From Flavobacteriales bacterium (GTDB taxonomy: Bacteria > Bacteroidota > Bacteroidia > Flavobacteriales_F > PHOS-HE28): a stretch of DNA of 64,000 bases. The translations under genes were made by a program, and so were the position numbers. Location: the NCBI GenBank assembly GCA_016717305.1, contig JADKFY010000006.1, positions 1 to 64,000 on the forward strand, given 5' to 3'. Positions 27,675-36,318 of the stretch are shown one piece after another. The notes under the pieces are model-generated. The model did not search any database and was not told where the DNA came from. It saw nothing but the letters and a program-made list of their open reading frames with translations. Each line of letters opens with the position of its first letter. Within the stretch, counting starts at the first letter, position 1.

Positions 27675-29201
27675 CTATTCCCCGGACTTCACGCTACGGA
27701 ATACCCGCCGATTGCCGTTGCGCGTGGTCACGTCGATGAGGTAGAGCGATGCAGGAAGTCCACTCACATCCATCCGCGCATTCTGACCGGAACCAAGGGA
27801 CCGCTGAAGTACGCATGCGCCTCGCGTATCGAACACACGCATTGCCGAGGGCCATTGGTCGGGCCTGGCACTCTCCGTGCGGATCCATAATTCCGTTGTG
27901 AACGGATTCGGCCACACGACCATATCGTCGGTAGGCACGGACCGGTCGTCGATACCGGTTGCACATAACGGAGTGAACGGCACATCCACTGGCGTAATAA
28001 TAAAGGGTCCTACATTGGTCTGCAGGAAATCGAGGGGGGTGGAATTGAAACCGGTATCCATACTTCCCGACGCTGTGGAAAGGGTGGTATTCCATACCAG
28101 CGTGCTGTCGCCACAGCTTGTGTAGCCGAGGCTATCGCTGCGCACCGCACAGAGACCGATCGGGCATCTGCCCAACAGCGCGAAGCCTCCATCGGTGCAG
28201 ACCTGCAACGAAATGGCTTCATAGGTAGAGCAATACGCACGCGACCATTCGTGCTCGCCGAATGCGTCCACCTTCAAAAGGAAACCACATTGGTTGGTAC
28301 CATTGGCCGCTTCGGTGGTACCCGTAATGATACAGCCACCATCGGGTGTGGCACGCAGGTCAACCCCACATTCGAACACAGGGCCTGTATAATTGGCGGT
28401 CCATTGGTAGGAGAGGTCTGCCGCCACCTTGGTCAACACCAGCTTGTGCTGTTGGCCATAGTTACCAGTGCTCAATATCAACAGGCTGCCATCGGGTCGC
28501 GCTGCGATACGGCGGGGGCAATTGGCCACCGCACCATTCGGACTGGCGTATCCGACCATCACCCCATCACTATTGAAAATGCCGAACTGGTCCGAGCCGC
28601 TCCAAGCGGACCGTCCATCCTCCCATGTTTCGAACCCACTAACGCCGGTCATATTGTAGCGTCGCACCTCACCAAGTGTTCCGTCCGCGCCCACATTGGC
28701 AAAGAACATATTCCCGATCCATTGACCTTGGACCTCCCCAGCGATCAGGAGGTCCCCGAGGGGCAGCTCCACCACCTTCCGGATCTTGGTGTAGGAACCC
28801 GGGTCATAGATCGTTGACCAGATCACCTCACCGATGTCACCGGTCAGCCGCATCAGTATTCCCTTCCATTCGCTAGATCCCCAATTCGTGTTGCCGGCGA
28901 TCAATAGATCACCGTTCGAAAGCACCAATGAATAGTATGGATCGAAATATTCGATCTCCCCGTCAATGAGCTTGCTCCATTCCATCGCTCCACCAGCATC
29001 GATCTTCATCACCTTGGTCCCGATGCCGCTGGTACCCAAGAGGAAGAATCCGCCATCGGCCGTTTCCAACATGCTCACCGGGACGCACAAACACTCATAG
29101 CCTGCCTGAAAGCTGGTCTGTGCGAATGTGGTTCCAGAAATGGCAGCCCAAGCCATAGTGACAAAGGTCCAACAAGCCATGTTCATTCTGTACGTGCGCA
29201 T
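27675..29201 (-). CDS. T9SS cargo protein with delta-60-like repeats
   Basis: This intact 508-residue protein starts at 29201 with a signal peptide (to about FAQTS, residue 30). Repeated blocks such as ETADGGFFLLGTSG, LSNGDLLIAGNTN, TPDGGCIITGTTEAANG and CTDGGFALLGRC resemble delta-60/propeller strands of large surface proteins. The C-terminal domain (MVVWPNPFTTELWIRTES, VFDTRGACVLQRSL, SLYLIDVTTRNGNRRVFR) is a type A T9SS sorting signal. It has the same architecture as the protein at 5645-7231. Function is probably adhesion or surface binding, as inferred from the class. Confidence 0.85.
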   Translation of the reverse strand: MRTYRMNMACWTFVTMAWAAISGTTFAQTSFQAGYECLCVPVSMLETADGGFFLLGTSGIGTKVMKIDAGGAMEWSKLIDGEIEYFDPYYSLVLSNGDLLIAGNTNWGSSEWKGILMRLTGDIGEVIWSTIYDPGSYTKIRKVVELPLGDLLIAGEVQGQWIGNMFFANVGADGTLGEVRRYNMTGVSGFETWEDGRSAWSGSDQFGIFNSDGVMVGYASPNGAVANCPRRIAARPDGSLLILSTGNYGQQHKLVLTKVAADLSYQWTANYTGPVFECGVDLRATPDGGCIITGTTEAANGTNQCGFLLKVDAFGEHEWSRAYCSTYEAISLQVCTDGGFALLGRCPIGLCAVRSDSLGYTSCGDSTLVWNTTLSTASGSMDTGFNSTPLDFLQTNVGPFIITPVDVPFTPLCATGIDDRSVPTDDMVVWPNPFTTELWIRTESARPDQWPSAMRVFDTRGACVLQRSLGSGQNARMDVSGLPASLYLIDVTTRNGNRRVFRSVKSGE

Positions 29202-29270
29202 GTGCTGGAGTTTGGTTGGTGAAAGTACCGTTCACGTTCCCAACTTTAAGCATTCGACCGATCTGATCCC

Positions 29271-30239
29271 TCACCGATCTGGATCGATGTTCCACACCAC
29301 CACCACCACTTTCCCGAAATGTTTCCCTTCGCCGAAGTAGCGGATCAGCTGTGGAACGTCCGTGAGTGGATGTGGTCCATCCACCACCGGGCGCAACCCT
29401 TCCGCGAATAGCGGGTGCAATGCTTCTAGACCCTTGTTGGGCTTAAGCGCGAGGATGCGGATGTTCTTTTGTCCAAAGATCCGGGCGAACAAAAATTGGA
29501 TCAAGCGGCCAGGATCGCCGCCCACCGTTACGTACACACCACCCGGCGCCAATGCGTGCTTGACCGATGCAGGCGATCGTGTGCTCTTGGTGTCCAGCAC
29601 CAGATCATAGTGTTGTCCCGTGGTCGTAAAGTCCTGGGTCTTGTAATCAATGATATGGTCGAAGCCCAATGCCCGCATTTGCTCCAGCTTATCGCCGGTA
29701 TCCACACCGGTCACGGTGGCGCCTTGGCGTTTGGCCAGTTGCAGTGCGAAGGTGCCCACGCCACCACCGGCGCCATTGATCAGCACGTTCATTTTCGGGA
29801 GCAACCCGCCGAGCTGTAGTCCTTGGTGTGCAAGACACAAGGCATGTGGAACTGCGGTTGCCTCAACAAAGGTCAAGTGCTCCGGTTTCAAAAGCACGGC
29901 ACGCTCATCGATGCAGAGGTATTCAGCGAAACTTCCGAAGCCATGGTCCGATGTATCGCCATACACGGCATCGCCAATGTTGAAGCGCGTGGCACCCGGT
30001 CCCACCGCATCCACTATGCCGGCCACCTCCATGCCCGGTATTGGTTTTCGTGGCTTTCGCAGCCCGAAGATGAGGCGGTAAGCAGTTGGTTTGCCACGTA
30101 CCAGGCTCCAGTCATAGTCGTTGATCGCAGCAGCTTTTACCCGGATCCGGATCTGGTTTTTCCGGGGCTCCAGCTGGGGAACATCTTTATACTGGAGTTC
30201 TTCCGGTGGGCCGTAATGCTTGCAGACGATCGCTTTCAT
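29271..30239 (-). CDS. Zinc-independent MDR-family quinone reductase-like oxidoreductase
   Basis: The start at 30239 (MKAIVCKHYGPPEELQYKDV) is the usual quinone-oxidoreductase N-terminus; an ATG at 30299 only adds unrelated residues. The 322-residue protein has the GroES-like domain (PGMEVAGIVDAVGPGATRFNIGDAVYGD) and a Rossmann domain with NGAGGGVGTFALQLAKRQGATVTGVDTG, so it uses NAD(P)H. Zinc-ligand cysteines of alcohol dehydrogenases are absent. The substrate is not evident. Confidence 0.88.
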   Translation of the reverse strand: MKAIVCKHYGPPEELQYKDVPQLEPRKNQIRIRVKAAAINDYDWSLVRGKPTAYRLIFGLRKPRKPIPGMEVAGIVDAVGPGATRFNIGDAVYGDTSDHGFGSFAEYLCIDERAVLLKPEHLTFVEATAVPHALCLAHQGLQLGGLLPKMNVLINGAGGGVGTFALQLAKRQGATVTGVDTGDKLEQMRALGFDHIIDYKTQDFTTTGQHYDLVLDTKSTRSPASVKHALAPGGVYVTVGGDPGRLIQFLFARIFGQKNIRILALKPNKGLEALHPLFAEGLRPVVDGPHPLTDVPQLIRYFGEGKHFGKVVVVVWNIDPDR

Positions 30240-30419
30240 TGGTGATGCAAGTTGGCTCACGATCCCAAATGGATCTGGCAGATCCATGTGAACGGTCAAT
30301 GCGGTACATGAGAGGCCGTTTTGACCGCTGCGTATTTCGATTTGGCACTCATGACCAAGTCTAGGAACCTCTGGTCGTACCCCGCTTTGGGAGCCTTCGA
30401 ATTCGAGGAAAATGCTTCC

Positions 30420-31277
30420 CTACAACTTGATCAATGCGCGGTGGATCCTCGCTCCATTTGCGCTGATCGACACCGTGTATGGTCCGGATGGCAGATCGGT
30501 GAACGGAAGAGCGATCTGCGTATTCCCTTTCACGCTTTGGCTCCATACCAACTGACCCAGTGCATCGATCAACCGCACATCCGCTGGATCATCCCCCTTC
30601 CACGCCAGAAATGCCGGCTCCACAGTCGGGTTCGGCCACAACTGAACGAGCGCATCAAGGTCGTTCTCTCGTATGGCTGTTGCAACCGGGAACACCAAGT
30701 GCCCCCATGTGGATGGATCCTGGCGCGAAGCACCTGCAGGCCATAGGTTCCAACTGCTCGCCGTGTTCGTGAGCACCAACCCTAGGCCGATCGTATCCCC
30801 TGCCATCGGCTCAATGCCCAAATACCACCAGGGTATGGCGATCTCAACTGAATCGGTGGACGGGGCACCGGGTGAGAAGTTCGGATGTCCGGACCAATCC
30901 TCCGGCAGTGGTGAGCAATCATCGTAGACACCATAGGCTCCCGCATGATGGCAACCGGTGGCCGATACATGGAACCACTGGTCGTCAGCGTTCCAAACTG
31001 CCGAGCGGTCATGTTCCGTATCCAACAATACCTCCGGGAAAACGAAGTCACTTTCCAGGTGCCCCATGAATCCGAAGAACACGCCCCAGCTATCCACAGC
31101 GACCGCGACTTGGCAGGTGTTGCCCGAGGCTGTTTGCACATCCACACGCGGGGCTTGGTCCCATTCACCGGGCGTAAAGTTCCCTTCCGCGAAAATGGAA
31201 CCCCACCAAGGCGTGATCACATTTTGGGCGTTCAGGATGTTGGTGGAGATGATAACGAGTAGCGCAATGATCCGCAT
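30420..31277 (-). CDS. T9SS cargo protein with CBM9-like domain
   Basis: This 285-residue protein has a signal peptide (MRIIALLVIISTNILNAQ), a first domain of about 190 residues (GEWDQAPRVDV, VAVDSWGVFFGFMGHLES, VEIAIPWWYLGIEPMAGDTIGLGLVLTN) that resembles CBM9/DOMON-type carbohydrate-binding sandwiches, and a type A sorting domain (QLWPNPTVEPAFLAWKGD, ending HRALIKL). Such proteins usually bind sugars or heme at the cell surface. The assignment to CBM9 rests on the pattern of tryptophans and is tentative. The gene is monocistronic. Confidence 0.78.
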   Translation of the reverse strand: MRIIALLVIISTNILNAQNVITPWWGSIFAEGNFTPGEWDQAPRVDVQTASGNTCQVAVAVDSWGVFFGFMGHLESDFVFPEVLLDTEHDRSAVWNADDQWFHVSATGCHHAGAYGVYDDCSPLPEDWSGHPNFSPGAPSTDSVEIAIPWWYLGIEPMAGDTIGLGLVLTNTASSWNLWPAGASRQDPSTWGHLVFPVATAIRENDLDALVQLWPNPTVEPAFLAWKGDDPADVRLIDALGQLVWSQSVKGNTQIALPFTDLPSGPYTVSISANGARIHRALIKL

Positions 31278-31413
31278 GGGTTCTGTATTTGTTCCAAAGA
31301 GAAAGCATAGAACCCTTTTCAGAACCCCCGATCATCACACATCAAACCATTCATCCTAGTGCTTTTCGGCCAATGGTCCAATGGAACGCATCAAGCGCGA
31401 TCCACACCCAACC

Positions 31414-31441
31414 AACAGCCCCGGATCACTCCGGGGCTGTT
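31414..31441 (-). terminator. Strong hairpin downstream of DUF2807 gene
   Basis: AACAGCCCCGGA (31414-31425) and TCCGGGGCTGTT (31430-31441) form a perfect 12-bp stem with a TCAC loop. No T tract follows on either strand, so termination would be inefficient or factor-assisted. The minus-strand DUF2807 gene ends about 60 bases upstream of it. Confidence 0.6.
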
Positions 31442-31499
31442 GCTGTCAACGGATCAAAGCGCGCTGACTCCTTGGTCCTTGCTTGGAAGCGTGCCCAAC

Positions 31500-32156
31500 T
31501 CAATCCACGTGGATCGCATGGCCGACACCTGTTTGGGTGATGTTCAGTTGGGGAGTACCCCGGTAATAGACGTTACCCACGCCACTCAAATAGCCCTGAA
31601 TTCGATTGAAGACCGTGACTTCAATGTTCCCTACACCGGAGTGTCCCACTTGGCACGTGTCCACGGGGAAGTCAAACGCTCTCAGCTGTCCAACTCCGTC
31701 GTGTACGATACTCAGGTAATCGGCCGAGCCATGGAATTCCAGGTTCCCGACTCCATCATGGACCACCTCCAAGGCATCCAGGTTATAGAACCCACTAAGC
31801 GATGAATTGGAGACGCCTTCATGGGTGAGGCGTTGGATGACCGGCATGACCACGTCCACTTCGAAGTTGATGTGATTGTAGTTGTGGTGGTCGTTCAGAT
31901 CGAGCACCAAGGTGTTGTTGGACACCGTTGTACGCACCTTGCCGATCGCAACAGCATCCGTGCGAACGATAACTTGTTGCGTGGCTCCGTACCGGATGTT
32001 CGCTTTGACGGCGCCTTCGATCAGTACATTCTCGAACGCAGGCACGCTGCGATCCTGTGTGATGATGTTGCCCGATCCATGGATCTCATCCCTTCTACAA
32101 GAGAACAGGGCCAGTGTAGTAACAGTTAGCAACAGGGCGGTCTTCAAACGGTTCAT
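31500..32156 (-). CDS. DUF2807 (head-GIN-like) lipoprotein
   Basis: The start at 32156 (MNRLKTALLLTVTTLALFSC) gives a lipobox with C20. The rest is a right-handed beta-helix-like DUF2807 domain: GSGNIITQDRSVPAFENVLIEGAVKANIRYGATQQVIV, then repeats of SLSGFYNLDALEVVHDGVGNLEFHGSADYL. This family (also called head GIN domain or auto-transporter adhesin-like) is widespread in Bacteroidota and uncharacterised. Total length 218 residues, as usual. The frame upstream of 32156 is read-through without similarity. Confidence 0.87.
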   Translation of the reverse strand: MNRLKTALLLTVTTLALFSCRRDEIHGSGNIITQDRSVPAFENVLIEGAVKANIRYGATQQVIVRTDAVAIGKVRTTVSNNTLVLDLNDHHNYNHINFEVDVVMPVIQRLTHEGVSNSSLSGFYNLDALEVVHDGVGNLEFHGSADYLSIVHDGVGQLRAFDFPVDTCQVGHSGVGNIEVTVFNRIQGYLSGVGNVYYRGTPQLNITQTGVGHAIHVD

Positions 32157-32529
32157 GATGGGTTTGTGGTTCGTTGTTCGTGATGCTTGTTCGGAATTCC
32201 ATCCTGCGATCCAAGCACCTTCAACCATAAGACCACCCAGCCAAAGAATACCCCTATCCGACCCCGATAAAAATTGTGACCGGGTAACTATTCCAGCGCG
32301 GTTTGGAAGCGCTTCATCCACCCAAATTCCGGAAGCCCGTCAGATCGCAAACATCATCGACAACGATCTGACTTTAGGGATCTTCCTACCCGGCCCTGAA
32401 AAAGACCTTTGTCCATCATCGGTTGGGGTCCATTATAGAATGCGCCTGCTTGGCGTGCAATACCCGATGGCCCTTGATCCGGTCGCGAAAGTGGCACGTG
32501 TAACCCGTTGATCCGATTACTTTCGTTAA
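32157..32529. other. Divergent intergenic region, nothing recognised
   Basis: About 373 bases between the DUF2807 gene and a small plus-strand gene. Overlapping open frames here have no recognisable domains. It probably contains two back-to-back promoters, but no exact consensus is evident. Confidence 0.4.
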
Positions 32530-32706
32530 ATGAACACCAAACGCCGCCGCATCGCGATCCTGCTCCTGATCGCCGGGGTCATGATCTGTTGCACCACCTC
32601 TGCGGTGCTAGGTCTTCAGTTAGGGCATACGGCTCGGGCGGCGTCAACCTTCTTCGCTGGGCTCACCTTTTCGAGCATCTTCTGGATGCAGCTGCCAAAG
32701 AAGTAA
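32530..32706 (+). CDS. 58-residue protein with two transmembrane segments
   Basis: The predicted protein starts MNTKRRRIAILLLIAGVMICC, continues TTSAVLGLQLGHTARAAST and ends FFAGLTFSSIFWMQLPKK. Two hydrophobic segments, at about residues 8-28 and 38-54, are flanked by lysine/arginine clusters at both ends, as in small inner-membrane proteins. No family is recognised. It is followed by a hairpin at 32781-32809. Its length and charge pattern make a real small gene plausible, but nothing else supports it. Confidence 0.5.
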   Translation: MNTKRRRIAILLLIAGVMICCTTSAVLGLQLGHTARAASTFFAGLTFSSIFWMQLPKK

Positions 32707-32780
32707 GCGTGGACGGATCAGCGAGTTCTCTCTCGGTCGCGAACTATTTTGCCCATAACGGGGTATATCCCAAAAGGCAA

Positions 32781-32809
32781 AGGGGCGCCCACTTGCGTGA
32801 ACGCCCCCT
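32781..32809. terminator. GC-rich hairpin between convergent ends
   Basis: AGGGGCG (32781-32787) pairs with CGCCCCCT (32802-32809) around a 14-base loop. It lies between the 58-residue gene and the stop of the T9SS remnant and could terminate in both directions. No long T tract follows. Confidence 0.45.
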
Positions 32810-32826
32810 GCATGAATGTCTTCCGA

Positions 32827-33036
32827 TCAACGGATAACGATATGCTGATCGTGGGTCTGTGCGTCGGTCGATAGTCGCAGCATGTAAGACCCCGCGGCCA
32901 ACTTACCGGCCAAGGCCAACTGGATGGTAGTGCCACCGGTCGCAGCGAGTCGGTCGTTGAACACCAAACGGCCGGTCATGTCCAGCACCTCAATGTTCAT
33001 GCGTCCGTTCGTTCCGTTGTACCGAATGGACATGCG
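32827..33036 (-). pseudogene. Orphan T9SS sorting-domain fragment
   Basis: The minus strand encodes MSIRYNGTNGRMNIEVLDMTGRLVFNDRLAATGGTTIQLALAGKLAAGSYMLRLSTDAQTHDQHIVIR in pieces that align to the second half of a type A sorting domain, with the stop at 32827. The FPNP-type start of the domain and any cargo are missing; upstream sequence is unrelated and includes the start of the DUF2461 gene. I infer the 3' remnant of a deleted cargo gene. Confidence 0.75.
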
Positions 33037-33103
33037 GCCAAGTAAGCGCGACGTTGATGCCGACGAAGTTCGTTGCATAAATGCCGTGGCCGATCTTCGC
33101 ACC

Positions 33104-33796
33104 ATGAGCACGAATGCTTCCATCCGTATTGACCGATCCACGCTCGTATTCCTCACCGAGCTGGAGAACCATAATGAAAGGCCCTGGTTCGAAGCGCACA
33201 AGGACCGTTACCTCGCTGCCCAAGCCAACATGGTTGCGTTTGCCGACGCACTGTTAGCGGGTATGCGCACCCGCGACAACCTGTCCACGCCGAGCGGCAA
33301 GTCCAGCTTGATGCGTATCCATACCGATCAGCGTTTCCACAAGGATCGGCCTCCTTATGCGCCGCGTTTCGGCGGTCGTTTCGCGCGCGTGAAACCGGCA
33401 TTACGTGGCGGCTATTTCTTCCGCATCCAACCCAGCGGTCGCTCCCATGTTACCTGCGGCTTCATGGGGCCGGAACCCAATGATCTGCGCCTGATCCGGC
33501 AAGACATCGTTCACGACCATGCTACTTGGGGGAAGATCCTCCGTGGGAAGGACCTGCGCAGCCACTTCGGCGAAATGATCGGGGAAGAACGGGTCACCGT
33601 GCCACGCGGTTATGCGAAGGACCACCCAACCGCCGATCTGCTGCGCAAGAAACAATTCCTGCTGAGGCGCTCGTTCACTGACCAAGCGGTACTCGCACCC
33701 GACTTCCAGCTTGAAGTACTGAAGACCTTCCGAGCGGTACGGCCTTGGTTCGATCATATGACCGTCGTGCTCACCTCCGATGCGAACGGCGCCTGA
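33104..33796 (+). CDS. DUF2461 (TIGR02453) family protein
   Basis: The ATG at 33104 (MSTNASIRIDRSTLVFLTELENHNERPWFEAHKDRY) is the classic family N-terminus: a helix followed by NNxRxWFxxHK. Further signatures follow: KSSLMRIHTDQRFHKDRPPYAPRFGGRFAR, FFRIQPSGRSHVTCGFMGPEP and DHPTADLLRKKQFLLRRSF. Length 230 residues is normal. The family is conserved in bacteria and fungi, without a known activity. The 5' part lies just after a T9SS fragment on the other strand. Confidence 0.92.
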   Translation: MSTNASIRIDRSTLVFLTELENHNERPWFEAHKDRYLAAQANMVAFADALLAGMRTRDNLSTPSGKSSLMRIHTDQRFHKDRPPYAPRFGGRFARVKPALRGGYFFRIQPSGRSHVTCGFMGPEPNDLRLIRQDIVHDHATWGKILRGKDLRSHFGEMIGEERVTVPRGYAKDHPTADLLRKKQFLLRRSFTDQAVLAPDFQLEVLKTFRAVRPWFDHMTVVLTSDANGA

Positions 33797-33954
33797 TCTT
33801 GAACCCTACCCGGGTTCCGTTCAAAGGTTGCTCGCCGACCCTTACTCCACAACAACCAGCGCACAACTGCCCGTGCCGACTGGGGTGTTCTGGAAAGTGA
33901 TAGTGGGCTCAATAGTTCGTGTCCTCCGCATCCCAGAGTCCGACCCTTCCACAC

Positions 33955-34503
33955 CTAATTCGCCAACCGCCCGAAATACACCGAGTCGTGAAAGACACCC
34001 TCAAAGAAGATATCTTCCTTGAAGTATCCCTCACGAACAAAGCCGTTCTTCTCCAATGCGCGTATGGAAGCGGTGTTCTGCGGTCGCGTGATGGCCTCTA
34101 CGCGATGCAAGGCAAGCGGACCGAAGCCGAATTCCAAGGCGGTGCCGATGGCTTCGCTGATGATCCCCTTGCCCCAGTGATCGGGCAGGATCATGTATCC
34201 CAGCTCGGCGAAGTGATGCTCCTTCACGATCCGCCAAAAACCGATGAGGCCGATGAACCGATCTTCACCTTTCAGGGTGATGGCCCATTGCACGGCGTCG
34301 TTCGCGGCCACCATGCTATTGATGAGCTCGATCAATGCCGTGGCATCATCGATGGTCTTGGCCAACGGTCGCGGGATATGCTCCATCACGCGAGGGTCGG
34401 AGCGCATCGCAAGCATCTGCTCCGAATCCGAAGGCTGCAGTTGGCGCAGTACCAAACGATCGGAGGTGAGTACAGGAAACGCTTGAAGGTCGACAATGAG
34501 CAT
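33955..34503 (-). CDS. GNAT family N-acetyltransferase, RimJ/RimL-like
   Basis: The ATG at 34503 (MLIVDLQAFPVLTSDRLVLRQLQPSD) gives 182 residues; an ATG at 34539 would add 12. The acetyl-CoA-binding core is FAELGYMILPDHWGKGIISEAIGTALEFGFGPLALHRVEAITRPQNTASIRALEKNGFVREG, as in RimJ/RimL-type ribosomal-protein or small-molecule acetyltransferases. The substrate cannot be assigned. It is convergent with the DUF2461 gene. Confidence 0.92.
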   Translation of the reverse strand: MLIVDLQAFPVLTSDRLVLRQLQPSDSEQMLAMRSDPRVMEHIPRPLAKTIDDATALIELINSMVAANDAVQWAITLKGEDRFIGLIGFWRIVKEHHFAELGYMILPDHWGKGIISEAIGTALEFGFGPLALHRVEAITRPQNTASIRALEKNGFVREGYFKEDIFFEGVFHDSVYFGRLAN

Positions 34504-34640
34504 TGGGGTAAAGTTCGCATGCTTCTTTCGAATTGTCACTTAGCCGTTCTCCCGAAAACGACCAGCAATAGGGCTTCGGTCCCGCTCGCGCTTCGTCCCG
34601 TTGGGAAAGTAGATCTTTGGCGCTCTAACCACGGAACGGG

Positions 34641-35627
34641 ATGTATGTGAAACGGAACTACAGTTTCTTCATGACCTTCAATTGGTCCAAGAAGCCATTT
34701 CTTCTTGGATTGCTCTACGCACTTGTCATACATGCGTTGATCTATGTGGTCCATGGTCATTTCACCCTGCCGTGGCAACCGATCAGTGTGATCGGTATCG
34801 CGGTCGCATTCTACCTCGGCTTCAAGAACAACAGTTCGTACGATCGCACGTGGGAGGCACGCAAGATCTGGGGCGGTATCGTGAACACCAGCCGCAGCTT
34901 CGGAGCAGGCGTGGTGTCCTTCATCCAAGGTGAAGATGCACCTGCGATACGGCGTGAGCTGATCCACCGTCATGTCGCCTGGCTCACCGTTCTTCGCCAC
35001 CAACTCCGCATGCCACGCACGTGGGAGCATCCGATCGATGGCGAGCACTCCAAGAACCTTCCGAACATCAGCGAAGCTCCCGGGCCGACATGCACTTTGG
35101 AAATGGAGAAATTCATCCGCTCAGAAGAAATGAACGCGTTGCGCAAGCAAAGCAACATGGCCACCCAGCTATTGGCCACGCAATCCAAGCGCCTGCAAGA
35201 GTTGCGTGACAAGGGTTACTTCGAGGATTTCCGCCACATGGAATTCCACCACAACATCACCGAACTCTACAACGAACAGGGGCGTGCGGAACGGATCAAG
35301 AACTTCCCTTTCCCACGGCAATATGCATCCACCGCGCTGTGGCTCACCATGGTCTTCTGTGCATTCGTCCCCTTCGGCATGGCCGATGTGTTCATGGACG
35401 GTGATAGCTGGATGTTCTGGCTCTCGCCGCTGTTCTCAGCATTGATCATCTGGATCTTCTTCTTGATGGAGATGATCGGGGACTACTCCGAGAATCCATT
35501 CGAAGGCACGTTCAACGATGTCCCCATCACATCCATCAGTCGTGGCATCGAGATCGACATTCGTGAGATGATCGGTGATACGGATATCCCGGGACCGATC
35601 ACTGCGGAAAATGGATTCTTGATGTAG
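34641..35627 (+). CDS. Bestrophin-family anion channel
   Basis: The product has 328 residues. The family signature is in the N-terminal third: FLLGLLYALVIHALIYVV (TM1), then VIGIAVAFYLGFKNNSSYDRTWEARKIWGGIVNTSRS. The second membrane pair lies at about 228-290 (STALWLTMVFCAFVPFGM, WLSPLFSALIIWIFFLMEMIGDYSENPFEG), the last part being the conserved bestrophin end. Homologues form pentameric chloride channels in the inner membrane. The gene stands alone, with a probable promoter in the 100 bases upstream. Confidence 0.9.
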   Translation: MYVKRNYSFFMTFNWSKKPFLLGLLYALVIHALIYVVHGHFTLPWQPISVIGIAVAFYLGFKNNSSYDRTWEARKIWGGIVNTSRSFGAGVVSFIQGEDAPAIRRELIHRHVAWLTVLRHQLRMPRTWEHPIDGEHSKNLPNISEAPGPTCTLEMEKFIRSEEMNALRKQSNMATQLLATQSKRLQELRDKGYFEDFRHMEFHHNITELYNEQGRAERIKNFPFPRQYASTALWLTMVFCAFVPFGMADVFMDGDSWMFWLSPLFSALIIWIFFLMEMIGDYSENPFEGTFNDVPITSISRGIEIDIREMIGDTDIPGPITAENGFLM

Positions 35628-35693
35628 TCTTGTCTGCGATGTCACGAACAGTGAAGGACCACGGATCCGCGAACCACCGATAGCTTTGGTATC

Positions 35694-36272
35694 ATGAACC
35701 CCCAAGTAGACTGGTACTTCAATAAGCCCTCTCCATGGCAAGAGGCGTTCAACGTACTCCGCACCATCGCACTGGAAACCGGCCTCGATGAAGAGTTGAA
35801 GTGGGGTCACCCCTGCTATGCCTACCAGAAGAAGAACGTCTTCCTCATCCACGGTTTCAAGGACTATTGCGCGTTGCTCTTCCACAAAGGCGCGTTGCTG
35901 AAGGATGATGCGAACATCCTGACCCAACAAACCGAGAATGTGCAGAGTGCGCGACAGATCCGCTTCACCAGTGCGAAGGGGATCAAGAAGTTAGCACCGG
36001 TGTTGAAGGCGTATATCCACAACGCTATCGAGGTGGAGAAGGCCGGAACGAAAGTGCCGATGAAGAAGACGAAGGAGTTCGAATCGCCGGAAGAATTCGC
36101 CAACGCACTAAAGGAAATGCCTGAATTGAGGAGAGCGTTCTATGCTCTTACACCAGGACGACAGCGAGGATATTTGCTCCACTTTTCTTCGGCCAAGCAG
36201 AGCAAAACACGCGAAGCAAGGATCGAGAAGAACGTGGATCGGATCTTGGCGGGGAAAGGGCTGGATGATTGA
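35694..36272 (+). CDS. DUF1801/YdeI-OmdA family protein
   Basis: This 192-residue protein starts MNPQVDWYFNKPSPWQEAFNVLRTIALETGLDEELKWGHPCYAY, the DUF1801 signature, and ends with the YdeI/OmdA C-terminal block FANALKEMPELRRAFYALTPGRQRGYLLHFSSAKQSKTREARIEKNVDRILAGKGL. The combination is common in Bacteroidota. DUF1801 proteins have an iron-chaperone-like fold; the role is unknown. Confidence 0.9.
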   Translation: MNPQVDWYFNKPSPWQEAFNVLRTIALETGLDEELKWGHPCYAYQKKNVFLIHGFKDYCALLFHKGALLKDDANILTQQTENVQSARQIRFTSAKGIKKLAPVLKAYIHNAIEVEKAGTKVPMKKTKEFESPEEFANALKEMPELRRAFYALTPGRQRGYLLHFSSAKQSKTREARIEKNVDRILAGKGLDD

Positions 36273-36318
36273 TCACGATCCCCTCTCTTGTCTGGAGGTT
36301 GTGGGCATTAACCAGCCC

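Noticed and set aside
27558..27890. Plus-strand open frame with GPPFNGALRICDREDDGTWPT
   Set aside because: It overlaps the 3' end of the intact minus-strand T9SS gene and shows no domain; no promoter or start evidence.
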